From contig RPFO01000667.1 in assembly GCA_009746045.1 (NCBI GenBank), positions 4,574,862 to 4,634,213 of the forward strand: a stretch of DNA of 59,352 nt, read 5' to 3'. Made by a program: the position numbers and the translations under genes. Origin of the DNA: Mesostigma viride (taxonomy: Eukaryota; Streptophyta; Mesostigmatophyceae; Mesostigmatales; Mesostigmataceae). Every line of letters begins with the position of its first letter. The first letter of the stretch is position 1. The notes under the pieces are model-generated. The model was given only the letters and a program-made list of their open reading frames with translations, had not been told where the DNA came from and ran no database searches. Shown in pieces: positions 40,846 to 51,461 of the stretch.

Positions 40846-41721
40846 GCTTATGTTCAGGTTTTAGCACGCATAACCTTATTACTTGAGCTAGACTTGTCGG
40901 AATGACCTGTTTTAAGGGTGGCTGTCACGACGTGATGCAAAGGGAGGGGCAGGGGGACGATGGGGAAGGTAGCAGTGATGATGAGAATGATGTTGATGAT
41001 ATTCCTTGCCCTGCATGTGCGTCCCCGGATGAAATTGACAGTGTCCCTTTCCTGCTGTGCAGCACATTCGGGTGCAAGGGAGGACTGCATGGGTGCTGTG
41101 CTGACCCCCCGTTGACTAAGGAGCCCAAGGGGGATTGGTTTTGCCCTGCCTGCCTTGTGCAGGATGCTTACAAGGGCTGAAGTAGTGACAATTTCTGGTT
41201 TAGCGGGCATTTTTGTTCTAACGCGCCAAACGCAATAACTTGAGCTAGACTTGTCGGAATGACCTGGGACTTGGACCACTGCTGTCCCCCTGATAGCCGG
41301 ATTTTCGCTACATTGTGTTGCCTAATCTGAAGTGTTTATGACATGTTTATTCCCAATGTCCGGTAAAAAAAGGGTACTTTTGCGGGGAAATTAATAACTG
41401 TTCAAGGTTTTGTCATTTTCATGATGTAAATAGCTCAGCAAGCTACAAACTCAGGGAACTATAGACGCTACATTTTTTTTTGCCAACAAATGAGTGCATG
41501 GGCTGGGGCATACATAGCCCTAATTAGCGTCTTTTCTATTTATAGCGCAATATTGGCGTATTATATGTGGGGGTAGTACCCCCAACAAGTGCAATGTGGA
41601 CAACTCACTAGAGATGTTATTTAGTGCCCCCAATCATATAATTTAGCATGGTGCAACTGAAATTAAAGTGATATTAGCATGGGTCAAGTTTTAAGGTTTT
41701 TGGGGTGCCACCTCCCCTTAA
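40846..41721 (+). mobile_element. TTAA-target element, copy 5 (short, carries PHD cassette)
   Basis: The right end is intact: the shared GCGTCTTTTCTATTTATAG motif, the hairpin GGGGGTAGTACCCCC (41569-41583), GGTGCCACCTCCCC and TTAA (41718-41721). The left end is not recognisable; the sequence starts directly at the TTAA that closes copy 2. A 29-bp direct repeat (40881-40909 and 41238-41266) brackets the PHD open frame. The repeated segment itself resembles interior family sequence in copy 1 (about 4955-4985), so the cassette seems to have been added to a member of this family. Confidence 0.6.
40902..41180 (+). CDS. Small PHD-finger protein
   Basis: 92 codons from an ATG that lies inside the left 29-bp repeat. 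After an acidic Ser/Asp-rich stretch comes a Cys4-His-Cys3 finger: CPAC, then LLCSTFGC, then LHGCCADPPLTKEPKGDW and FCPACL. The last part is the classic PHD wording, including the Trp two residues before the final CXXC pair. PHD fingers read histone H3 tails in chromatin proteins. PiggyBac-type transposases also end in a Cys-rich finger, but this one looks like a genuine host-type PHD. No other domain is visible, so it is either a small stand-alone reader or a captured exon. Confidence 0.7.
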   Translation: MTCFKGGCHDVMQREGQGDDGEGSSDDENDVDDIPCPACASPDEIDSVPFLLCSTFGCKGGLHGCCADPPLTKEPKGDWFCPACLVQDAYKG

Positions 41722-42765
41722 CTGTTGATTTGCCTTCTCGAACAGCCCGGAGCAGCCCCCGTGAGTGGTTGCATGTCATGGCCATGACGATGGTTGATAG
41801 TAGGATTGACAGTGGTTTGATCCATTTGGGATGTACGTTGTTTGCATTGTGGACGAGCAATGTTCTGCTGACTCGGGAACAGTCCCGGGATTAAGGGCCG
41901 GTGCCATCGTTGGCCAGCGTGCCAGCAAGTGGGACATGAGCGCAGAGTCACGCAGTTGATATGAAGTGACACATTGAACTATGCATGGACGCATGGCGAT
42001 CCAACGCCGTGGAAGGATCGACTGGGGTAGTTTTCTCACTTTTCTGAGAGGAAAGACGGGAAGCCGCTGCGGGAGCCGCGTGGCTATAGTTATATCGCCC
42101 CCCGACCAGCTAATCTATGGCGGTCGGTCTAGGCGTACACGTTGAGCTTGGAAGATTGCGAACGCAGAGAGCTAACGTCGGAGCTGGCCAACCACAGGCT
42201 TATGACCTAGCCAGCAAAGCCATCCTTAGCCGTAACCGTGTGACAGTCTAGCTGTCCGTACCGACCCGGATAAGGGCCCAGACTGGGGCCTAGGCGGCGC
42301 CGGCCCTATAGGCGCCGCACTTAGACCGGTCGACCGCATCGGACCGCCGGATAATAGCCGGCGGCTTAGCAGACGCTAGCGGAAGGCTTGCGGGCGGACG
42401 TGGGGAACTTAGAGCCAGATGCTAGGGCTCTAGAGTTACCCAACTCCGACATACTCTCTTGTTCTTTGATTATCAAAATAATTACATCGAATGCAGACCA
42501 TACAAAACCCTCTAAGGTAGGGAACTTAAGGGGGCCTCAAGGCTGTCAAAATCACCACGGTATCGACCCGTGCCCTTGTGATCACACATGAACAGTGATG
42601 TAATAATTAGCGAGAAAAAAAACCAACTATGCCACCAGGCAAAAGGTGACCCTTTTATTAGGACGGCAGTGACCCGCCAACGGGCCCGCAAGGCACCATC
42701 CAACGTGGCTAGGGGATGCTAGGTCAGGACAAACAAAAAAAACTACTATCAATATACTCGTGAAT
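41722..42765. other. Non-coding stretch, probably retroelement debris
   Basis: GC-rich part (42060-42400) with GGCGCC and CCGGCGG motifs and no reading frame of note. Because a minus-strand copia RNase H follows, this could include that element's 3' LTR, but no second copy is available to prove it. Confidence 0.4.
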
Positions 42766-43311
42766 GCTAGCAACACAAGGGTGTTATGGCTGTATTCATA
42801 AAGCGCCCGAGCCGTAACCCTGTGTTGCTCATGGGTGTTGCATCGTCATATGCGCTTGCGCAACACTGCGTACTGCGGGGCAGCCTCCTGCGCCTCCTTG
42901 GTGAGTGCGTTCGCGGGATTGAGTTCATCCGCGATGTTCTGAAGACGCGTGACACAGGAGGCCCCCTCAGCGAGTACGAGGTAATCAACGTCCTGTCTGT
43001 GACCGCGCATAGGGATTGTCAAGGAAGGACAAACAACTTTGCGAGTCAGTGTGCACCGTGCTAGTCCAGTGTAGAGTGAACCCACACGAGCCAAATACCC
43101 AACTCAGCAAGTACCGCAGCCACATGCCATGTGAGATAGCTGAAACAATGCCCCGGCATTCAGCCGTGTTGGGGCTAGTGGCTTGATGCGGCTGTGCAAG
43201 CGCGAGTACCAATCTAACAACATGCCACCACTGAGGCTGGCCCTCATTGCCGATAAAGAACAGGGCCCCCATGCGGGCCCGCGCTTGGCTGACTGTGCGC
43301 GTCTGTAACAA
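42766..43311 (-). pseudogene. Copia-type RNase H relic
   Basis: The minus strand reads NTAECRGIVSAISHGMWLRYLL, then TDSQSCLSFLDNPYARSQTG, and after a frameshift RQDVDYLVLAEGA, ELNPANALTKEAQ and PQYAVLRKRI. This is the active-site and C-terminal part of a copia RNase H (compare TDSQALVDFIENPYARTRDL and DALTKLYSS in the element at 8285). Frame breaks near 43010-43030. RT and upstream domains are missing, replaced by the LTR at 43328. Confidence 0.8.
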
Positions 43312-43327
43312 GCAAAAATGACTTTGT

Positions 43328-44019
43328 TGTTACATCCTTTGTTTTGTGAATGTTTGGCTTTTATTCGAGGACTTTTGGATCAGTATTGAGAAAGTTAGGA
43401 GGTTTCTAAGACGACGGACTACTTGGAGCTGATACTTTGTCAACCAACTGATAGGAGCCCTCATTGGTCGTGGCCTGATCCACGTGGGGTTATAGTTTGT
43501 TGGTTGGTACTATTGAGTCTTAAATGCTCCTTTGGGACTTCAGTGCTTACGACAGATTTAGGATCTCATGGAAAGATTCTGCCAGGCTGTGTGTGGTGTT
43601 GTTCTGTTTTGTGTGACTAGGATGGATACGAAGATCTTGTATAGAATTCCATTATTCTGATTGGTTCTCTTCAGGCTAAGGTTGAAGCAAGTTCGACAAG
43701 CACGTCGATATCAAGGACGTGGGGTCGCCATTGTTGCTACGTTGGTTTTGATTCATCATGGTATAATAAAGCTTGTCTTTGTTGTCCATTCATAAGAGCC
43801 CCTTGGCTATAGACGTCCTTCAGTTCCACAGAGGTCGTCTATACACGAGCTTGTCTTTGTGTCTACAAGGGGTTGTGATTCCCTAAATCACGTGCTGTGG
43901 AATTTCCATCTCAACGTTGCTCGGATACTTGAAGTTCTGCAACTCAAGAAAGCAACCCAGGTAAAAGATCTTTCATATTGGACTGTGGATGATGCTGATG
44001 ATCATTTTTAGTCGTTACA
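43328..44019 (+). repeat. Gypsy element 1 5' LTR
   Basis: Starts TGTTACATCC and ends CGTTACA, giving TG...CA boundaries, and is followed after one base by a primer-binding site. No second copy is present to confirm the limits. Confidence 0.65.
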
Positions 44020-44020
44020 T

Positions 44021-44032
44021 TGGTATCGGAGG
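44021..44032 (+). other. Primer-binding site, initiator tRNA-Met type
   Basis: TGGTATCGGAGG is one base off the TGGTATC(A)GAG- form that pairs with the 3' end of initiator tRNA-Met in many LTR elements. It sits one base after the LTR end. Confidence 0.65.
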
Positions 44033-44247
44033 ATCTCTACTTTGGTGTTTCTCTTGAAGTTGTAACCTTCCGGGTAGTACAACGTTGATCAGATGTCTGT
44101 CATCCGAGAAGATTCATAGAGTTGCGGAAAACTTACGGTGTTACAGAGAGAGACACATCCTGATGTGACTGTCTTGCTCTGTAACACTAGAAGTCAGCCG
44201 TAACCGTTGTCTCTACTAGGCAGACGATCGCGACTCCATGTGGTAGT

Positions 44248-45992
44248 ATGAGTAGTTCGAAGACACAATCACATTTACCCCCTACTAATCAAGGTGCAAG
44301 CGACCCGTCATCATCTCTTGAACCCATTGCTAGGGAAGGTGCTGAGACAACTACTCATACTCCACGGCGTCAACTTGATTTCAACCGTACTTCTATGTCT
44401 GAAGTGAGGCGGCCCTCGTTGTCCATAGGGCCCAAGTTTTCCGTCATTGCATCTGGTCTCCAACCAGGCGAACCATCGCTGACAGGCGTGGGTCGAGGAG
44501 CGTCACTGTCGCCCAGGATTCCAAGCGCGCGAACGAGTCCTGTGCCGAGTGCATCATCTTCATTTCTTTTCCCGCTAAATACCACGCCTGGAAGAGACGG
44601 GACCAGACTTGCAGCGGATCGCCTCTCAGCAGCTAAAATCAGATTACACGATGAACAACACGCAGCGATGTATAGAAAGATGGTGGAGGAGGTGGAACAG
44701 GATGTGGGAAGACTTCGTCAGAGAATTGAGGAGGAGGAGGCGGCCATGCGTGACATGGTTGCTGGATTGGGGAGAGAGGCTCCTCGGTTGGGTGACGGAA
44801 GGGTTTTACCTATAGTACCGCAGTTACTACGAGGAATGAGACGCAGGATAGCGATAGGCAGGATCCAGCGCAGACGACCTCGGTCACCTTCACCACCCCC
44901 GCCAGCGACGTCCCCGTGACCGTCACTATACCACCGCATCAAGGTTCCGCCCCGCCATTTCCAAAAATCGAATCCGTAGACAAGCTGTCGCTCACCAATC
45001 TAACCCACCGCAGTTTCGATCATTTCTCTACTCGATTCCAGGATGTGTTCGCTATCCACTTTGCTAACTACGGCAAACGAGCGGAAGAACGACTTTCCCT
45101 GGACATCCAGAAGAAGATGGTTCGACAGCGAATGAGCGACAGTGCAGCCGACAGGTTTGATGAGTTTTTACGATCCTCAGCAGGTAATACTTGCAAGGAT
45201 TTGCCATCTCTCATGCTTTCATTTCGACGTTTTCTCCTTCCCCAGGACCAGCTCCGTCTGGACCGGGACGCGTTGGCCAACTGTACTCAGTCAGGCCTGA
45301 CACTACCACAATATGTAGAGACGTTTACCAACCTGAGGGCCAAAATCCCCCAGTGCTCTGATTCTGAAGCTCTTCACAGGTTTCTGCATGGGCTCTCCCC
45401 TCAAGTCAGGGTGGATATTGACAAGCATTTCTCCCCTTTCGACTATGTCGAGTGGAAGTGGGATACTGTGCTGTCTTATGCCCTCACGCTGTGCCGTGTC
45501 CCTGACTTTTCCCTCAAGTGGGAGCCTGCTGCAGGCAACCAGGCGTCTGCTGTTAAGAAGCCCCTGAACCAGCTGAACGCTGTGATGGAGGAGCTCAGTG
45601 CCATGGAGCAGTCCAAAGGAGCCTGTTTCACGTGTGGCCAGCTGGGCACTTTGCACGGGATTGCCCCAAGCGAGACCAGTTTCCGGCGACACCAAGGGTC
45701 CTCAGGGGGTTCTTCCATTCACCAGACCATCCACTTCCCTCCTGGGGTGAGCCAGAGCGACCACAGGGCACAGCCTGGGTTTAGACCCAACTTCCAGGCT
45801 TCGGGCAAGGGACCATTCCAGCCCAAGGGCTTCAGCAGACAAGACAGGCGTAGGATGGTCAACGCCCTGTGGCACCTCCTAGCAGAGGAGGAGGAGGGAG
45901 AAGGGGAGGCAGACGGCATAGAGGAGCAGCAGGTGCAGCCTTCAGTGGGGAGCTCGTCTTCAGATCATCCTCCTGAGCTGCCAAAAAACTAG
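44248..45992 (+). pseudogene. Gypsy element 1 Gag
   Basis: The first frame (44248-44919) starts MSSSKTQSHL and carries a Ser/Pro-rich part and a coiled coil (MVEEVEQDVGRLRQRIEEEE). The second, in the -1 frame (to 45992), contains the capsid domain (FDHFSTRFQDVFAIHFANYG ... LHRFLHGLSPQVRVDI) and a zinc-knuckle start CFTCGQLG at about 45625. The knuckle is destroyed by what looks like a one-base loss near 45647; its His and last Cys lie in another frame. The overlap of the two frames at 44916-44919 could be a second indel or a frameshift site. Confidence 0.8.
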
Positions 45993-46094
45993 TGGAGCCC
46001 CCAGGACTACGTCCAGCGGTGGAGTTAACTGGTTTGCCTGCTGTGCATGTCCGTCCTGTGAACAACTTGTCTGCCTCTGATTCCACCCCATTGG

Positions 46095-46500
46095 GCCCTC
46101 CTATTCCCAGTCAACTCTTGAAGTTCCAGGCTAGGCTGTTGAACGTGCCAGTCCCTTTGGCTCAGCCTTTATGTCTCTTCATGATTGACTCAGGTGCAGG
46201 AAGTAACTACATTTCCACTTCCTTGGTGCAGGAGCTGCATCTACCAGTGCTCCCCACCCTGTGCCTGTTAAGGTCCAATATTCTGATGGTAGGCAGAGTA
46301 ACTCACCTGGCTACGTGCAACTGCTTTTTCAAGTGTGCTCACGTCAAACCTTGTCTGTCACAGCAGATGTCATTCCACTCACTGCTGCTGATGTGATTCT
46401 GGGGATGCCATGGTTGGAGTCTGCTAATCCTGCCATCTTGTGGTCTGAGAAGGTGGTGCAGTTTCAGGATGGGTCAGTGTGGGACGCCACCACAGTGATT
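46095..46500 (+). pseudogene. Gypsy element 1 protease
   Basis: FMIDSGAGSNYIST (about 46177-46218) holds the DSG active site of retroviral-type aspartic proteases. After a frame change near 46260 the domain ends with DVILGMPWLES, the usual (I/L)LG..WL closing motif. It matures Gag-Pol in intact elements. Confidence 0.85.
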
Positions 46501-46779
46501 AAGGGGGGAGAAAGACCAGTCACAGAGTGCTGTTCTACTAATGAGGCTGTCAATGATGGGAGAGGGGTTGCAGGTGCCAAGGAGGACGTCAAGGTGCCTT
46601 CACTGGAAGAGAAACGTGCTGCATTACTTAAGCACGTATGGTCTGCCAATCACACCTTGTCTTACCTGGCTACTTACCCAGTGGAACACGTCTTTCTCTT
46701 ACATCTGGTTCCTAACTCACCCTCTGATGAGACTCATGGCCACACGGTGAATGCTGTGAACCCAGTACCAGCTGTCACA

Positions 46780-48293
46780 GAGGAGGAGCAGAAGCTGCAT
46801 GATGCCCTTTTGGACAGGTTTGCTGCCATTTTTGAGGACAAAATGCCACAGTACCCTCCTGAAGGGCCAATCACTCATGTCATCAAGCTTGTGGATGGTG
46901 CCAGGCCTCCCTTTGTTCCCATGTACAGGATGGGGCCAGCTGAGATGGCAGAGCTGAAGGTGATCTTGACAGGCTGTTGGAAGCTGGACTCATTCTTCCT
47001 GCCAATAGTCCTTTCAGCTCTGGGTGTTTGCTTGTCCCCAAGCATGATGGTGGATGGCGGTTGTGCATTGATCTGAGAGGCCTGAACAAGGTCACGTGAA
47101 GTCCAAGTATCCCTTGCCACGGATTGATGAGCTGCTAGAGAGGACAGCTGGATCATCTTACTTCACCAAGTTTGACCTTAGACACGCGTTCTGGCAGATC
47201 AGGATAGCTACTGAGGACATTCCAAAAACTGCATTCTCCACACCCTGGGGTCAGTTCCAGTGGACTGTGATGCCCATGGGGGCCTCCAACAGCCCAGCTA
47301 CTATGCAGATGTTTGTGAATGCTATCTTTGGCCATCTGACAGGGAACTCTCTGCCTCAGATCTCCCCTGATCTCAGGAATCCCAGGTTCAAAGACATTGC
47401 CCACCTGTGTGACCCTGCAAGACCCGTGTTCAGGACCTGCGTGGTGGCCTACATGGACGACATCCTGGTGCACTCAAAGACGTTCAAGGAGCATCTGGAG
47501 AACGTGGAGGAGGTCCTGAAGGTCATCCAGCACTACCACTTGTCTGTCAAGAGGTCTAAGGTGGAGTGGGGGCATGAAGTGGGTTCCTAGGGTACAAGTT
47601 GAGTTCCTTGGGTATGACACCTGACAATGCTAAGATTGCTGCCATCCTTGAGTGGCCTGTGTTGCAGTCTGCACATGATGTCAAGTCCTTCCTGGGCATG
47701 GTGGGGTGGTACAGGCGTTTTATCCCTGACATGGCTGCCATCTCCACCCCCTTGCTTGAGTTAATCAAGAAGGATGTTCAGTTTGAGTGGACAGATAGGT
47801 GTCAGCAGGCCTTTGACCTGTTGAAGCAGAAGCTCACATCCACCCCTGTGCTAGTGGGTCCCAATCCAGATCTACCTTATCAGGTTAGGTCAGATGCCTC
47901 TCAAGGCGCCATAGGTGCTGTGCTGATGCAAGACCATGGCTATGGACCACAGCCAGTGGAGTACATGTCTAAAACCATGAGCTCAGCTGAACGTAACTAC
48001 CCTGTACACGAGCAGGAGTTGCTGGGTTTAGTGGTAGCATGTCACAAGTGGGAGCATCTGTTGAAGGGAGCTCAGTTTTCTGTGGCTAGCAGTGCTACAG
48101 ATGGGCTAGGGCAAGAGTCTATCACCTGATGACTGACCACAGGCCCTTGGTGCACGTGCTAGAACAGAGTAGGATGAGTAAGAGGATGGCTGGGTGGATG
48201 GAGTACCTAGGGGGATTCTATCCTTTCTCTGTGCAGTATGTCCCAGGATCACAGAATGTGGTGCCAGACGCCCTCTCTAGAGAAGGGATCTGA
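46780..48293 (+). pseudogene. Gypsy element 1 RT and RNase H
   Basis: Entry region LHDALLDRFAAIFEDKMPQY and PEGPITHVIKL, then PKHDGGWR in another frame, and SKYPLPRIDELLERTAGSSY with YFTKFDLRHAFWQIRI (motif A), FSTPWGQFQWTVMPMGASNS, and VAYMDDILVHS (catalytic YMDD at about 47448-47480). The connection FLGMVGWYRRFIPDMA and RNase H (YQVRSDASQGAIGAVLMQDH; RNYPVHEQELLGLV; TDHRPLVHVL; NVVPDALSRE) follow. Frameshifts near 46960, 47590 and 48100 and a stop at about 47096 inactivate it. Confidence 0.92.
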
Positions 48294-48609
48294 TGGGAGC
48301 ATTTCACGAGGATCTGGATATTTGTGCTGCCATGGTTTCTGTAGTAGAGTGTGGTGCTGTCACCAGGGCACAGGCAGCTAACCAGCAAACCTCCAAGCTG
48401 AGCCACCCCCTGTAGAGGCTAGCTTTAGTCACGAGATGCTCATTGACCAGGGCTCTGTCCCAGGGTCGACAGGCGTCCAGGTGGGGGTCAGTCACTGCAG
48501 GCAGTCTTAGGGAGGGTCTGTTGGTAGCCAGCCACTCCACAACACAACCAAGCACAGAGAATCCTAGGAGGGGGAGGGACGGCCCAGGAAGTGGATACTG
48601 GAGCCAGGG

Positions 48610-49064
48610 ATGCTGACCAAGTCTAGAGGATTGGCAGCTGAGATCAAGGGGAAGTCACGTACACCTGTGGCTGATGTTCTGTCATCCAAGCATCTAGTCA
48701 CTAGTCACCTGCAGGAGGGTGAGGTGCTGCAGCTGCAGCCTTTAGGACCTGGCAAACAGCTAGTCCTGCCTAACCCTATGAGTATGCCCTGCTGGACGTG
48801 ATCAAGGCCTTCACTAAAACTGAGGACCTGGCCACTAAGGCCATTCAGGAAGGAAGCTTTGGTAACAGGCCTGTGGAGTACTGGGAGGGAGTCCTTTATG
48901 TCCACACCCAGGATGCAGACCATGTAGTGACCAGGAAGGTATATGTGCCAGAAATGGCCATCCCCACTGTGTTGCATTGCTTCCATGACGACGTGACTGC
49001 GTGTCATCCTGGGTATGCTAAGCTTCTCCATGAGGTACAAGAGAGGTTTTGGTGGCCTGGCATG
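48610..49064 (+). pseudogene. Gypsy element 1 integrase N-terminal zinc domain
   Basis: PVEYWEGVLYV, then TVLHCFHDDVTACHPGYAKL and LHEVQERFWWPGM correspond to the HHCC domain start of gypsy integrases (H..H and FWWPGM). The two Cys and the catalytic core are missing because an LTR begins at 49065. The segment 48294-48609 upstream is decayed linker with no clear domain. Confidence 0.8.
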
Positions 49065-49734
49065 TGTTACGTCCCGAGCCGGACGGTGCGAAAGATCTAA
49101 TCTAGTATAAGGTGCAGTTTAATAAGCCGGCATAGCCGCGCATCCGCGTACCGCGATAGCAAGCAAAGATCGCAGTAAATTGACTAACTGAGCAGCGGTT
49201 TATCCTCAGCTAGGCCTTATAGCATGATTAATTAATCTAGCTATATAACACGGCATGTCATGAGGCAAATGACATCCGGATTAGTGCCCCTTGGTCTGAG
49301 AGAGTCGTCAACACTCGTTTCATTAATCATCAAACCAAAGAGAGAGAGTCCATCGTCCTCAGACCAATTTCACCTAGCTGCGCTACCAAGCTGGCAAGTT
49401 GGTGTGCAGGCGCGCCGACATGCGCGCCGATCTTCCAGATACTGCCGTCAAGCCCCAATAGGTTCTGTATGACGTCTAGGGCCGGCCCGGCCCCTAGAAG
49501 ATCTCGTACTTCTGGCTAGGCCCAAAATGACTGGTCCGGAACACACAAAGTACCAAATAAACACACCAAGTCCCGAACTTAGGACAATTTCCCAAATAAG
49601 TCCCGAAATATTGAGTCCTATAGTCCGGCGGACTATGAAAGCGAGCTATCGAAAGTCCCAAACGAATAACAAATTACTTTCGACTTATTTATTGAAGGCA
49701 TTGTTACGCCCATACAAAGGTCTGGGCCGTAACA
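49065..49734 (-). repeat. LTR of a minus-strand gypsy-like element
   Basis: Inverted ends TGTTACG (49065) and CGTAACA (to 49734). A purine-rich tract on the minus strand (CCCTGGGGAAGGGAGGAG, about 49752-49735) directly precedes it, as a polypurine tract precedes a 3' LTR. It differs from the LTR at 43328. It could be the 3' LTR of the chromodomain gypsy element at 53536-55705 or of a separate element whose only gene is the 427-codon frame next to it. Confidence 0.7.
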
Positions 49735-50070
49735 CTCCTCCCTTCCCCAGGGGACGATAGCTATATCGTCCAGGCTTGGGGCGCACGCAACAAGACAATT
49801 AACACAAACAAACAAACAAGAAAAAAAAAGAAGCTCTTGCAAGCAAAACAAGCAACACACAAAAGCGACAAATGCCCAGGCTGGGCAGTCAGCTATAGAG
49901 AACAATAGTACAAAATCGGCCATGGGGATACTATGTCCCAACCCCTGTTCGCCAGCGGGTTATAGTAAAGCCAATTCTTCCCGGCGTTGCCACACAAGGA
50001 CAATTCCTTGATAGCCGATGGGATGCTGTCGCCATCCCGTTGCAATCCATCCATGAGGAGGTCGCGACCC
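49735..50070 (-). other. Element 3' leader with polypurine tract
   Basis: Non-coding stretch between the 427-codon frame and the LTR on the minus strand. It ends in the purine-rich tract described with the LTR. Confidence 0.55.
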
Positions 50071-51354
50071 TCACATTCCTCCAATGCTAGGGCCCACCCC
50101 TCCCGACCGCGCCTTCCGTTGACGATACTCGTGGAGTACCTGGCGACCCTGCTCACCAATTTCCTCGAGGATCTTCCCGGGGTTAGCGAGGTGATCCGCA
50201 TTGTATGCGAGCTGGTATTCGTTCACGTTGGTGCGCGTTTGAGCGAGGTCTATCCACGTCCCGGTGGGCCAGTACGACATGAATGCGGCCAGGTATTGCG
50301 GGTGCGTGAACATGATTGTGCCCGCGTTCCAATCAATAACCCCACATCCATGCTCCGCAAAGAAACCTCCCGCCATGGTCAACACTACGACGCGCACCTG
50401 GAGAGCGTTGAAGCGAAAGCCCGGAGCCCTCACAAAGTTGGGCACAACCCAGTCGAGGAATGCCTCTCCCTCGCACGGAGCATACTTGGGACAGTCAACC
50501 TTTCGAGGTTTACCATCTACCATGTATTTTGGCAGCTCCCGCTTGGGGCCGTAACGCGTACCAGAACCCTCTGGCGTCGATTCTAGGCAGTCCTGGGGTC
50601 GCGGGGCCGCCCTCCCTGGGTGCAAGTCGAAGCAGACTAGCTCGCGCATGGAGCGTCGCTCCACATACGCATGAGTTCCTGCCTCAAAGTGCAGCGGTTG
50701 CGGTCGATGATAGTCCGCGCTGTCGACGGCCACGAACCGCGATGGTGGCAGCTCAATGTAGACGGGAACACCCCGAAACTCGCGTAAGGGGCGTACTCGT
50801 TGTGGGCCGGGAAACGCGCTGACGTAAGCGCCCACCATCCATGGCGCCGGTCGAGCCACCGCCTGTACGATCAAAGACCCCTGCGCGGGAGATATAAAGC
50901 CCACCGCTGGTATCGGGCCACGCCTCTCTGGTATATGGGCGCGGGACGTCTCCACGCGGGCCACCCGCTCGGAGTAAGTTCGAGCTTCTCGGCTCGGACG
51001 CTGGGAATCCGCGGAGACGCTGCCCGCCGACACCTCGTTCGTACATGCGCGACGTCTAACTTCTCGCTGGGCATCCGGTTCCACTTGGGGCCGTTTCTGG
51101 TTGCGCTCAATAACCTCGGAACCGAGCTTGGTCAGGTCGGTCGAGCCGCCCGTTCGCCGGGTCGGTCCCGTCCCGACAAGAACCGTCATCCCCCCCGTTC
51201 CCTGGGTCCGAATGGTTCGCACGGCATCACCGTCCCGTTGTTGGATCGGTGTCACCGCAGGTGTGACAGAACCGCCCGTTCGCCGAGTCGGCCCTGTTTG
51301 CACCTGGCGTTGGTCAGGAGTCTTAGGCTCCGCCACTGGCTGCGGGACGTTCAT
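50071..51354 (-). CDS. 427-residue retroelement protein, function unknown
   Basis: One uninterrupted frame starting MNVPQPVAEPKTPDQRQ; the start follows an in-frame stop. The N-terminal part is rich in Arg, Thr and Gly with a short internal repeat (GPTRRTGGS twice, about residues 21-30 and 60-69). The middle is Pro-rich. The C-terminal part (FLDWVVPNFVRAPGFRFNAL; AAFMSYWPTGTWIDLAQTRT; LANPGKILEEIGEQGRQVLH) has the size and helical look of a capsid-like Gag domain, but I see no zinc knuckle, protease or membrane segment. It lies between the chromodomain end of gypsy element 2 and an LTR, all on the minus strand. It is therefore either an extra 3' gene of that element or the Gag of a non-autonomous one. 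Being unbroken among broken neighbours suggests recent activity. Confidence 0.55.
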   Translation of the reverse strand: MNVPQPVAEPKTPDQRQVQTGPTRRTGGSVTPAVTPIQQRDGDAVRTIRTQGTGGMTVLVGTGPTRRTGGSTDLTKLGSEVIERNQKRPQVEPDAQREVRRRACTNEVSAGSVSADSQRPSREARTYSERVARVETSRAHIPERRGPIPAVGFISPAQGSLIVQAVARPAPWMVGAYVSAFPGPQRVRPLREFRGVPVYIELPPSRFVAVDSADYHRPQPLHFEAGTHAYVERRSMRELVCFDLHPGRAAPRPQDCLESTPEGSGTRYGPKRELPKYMVDGKPRKVDCPKYAPCEGEAFLDWVVPNFVRAPGFRFNALQVRVVVLTMAGGFFAEHGCGVIDWNAGTIMFTHPQYLAAFMSYWPTGTWIDLAQTRTNVNEYQLAYNADHLANPGKILEEIGEQGRQVLHEYRQRKARSGGVGPSIGGM

Positions 51355-51461
51355 GTCTGCATGTCCATCCGCAAGTCAACGTTGTCAGCAAACAACGATA
51401 TCTCTGGCTCCTCGCTGTCGGGCTGCTGTGGTTAAGCATCTGCGATCATCGCACACTCGAC

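Larger units (their letters stand above)
43328..49064 (+). mobile_element. Ty3/gypsy element 1, truncated in integrase
   Basis: 5' LTR, primer-binding site, gag, protease, RT, RNase H and the start of integrase occur in the standard gypsy order on the plus strand. At 49064 the integrase stops at an oppositely oriented LTR. The rest of the integrase and the 3' LTR are not found in the window. Several frameshifts show that the copy is dead. Confidence 0.85.
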
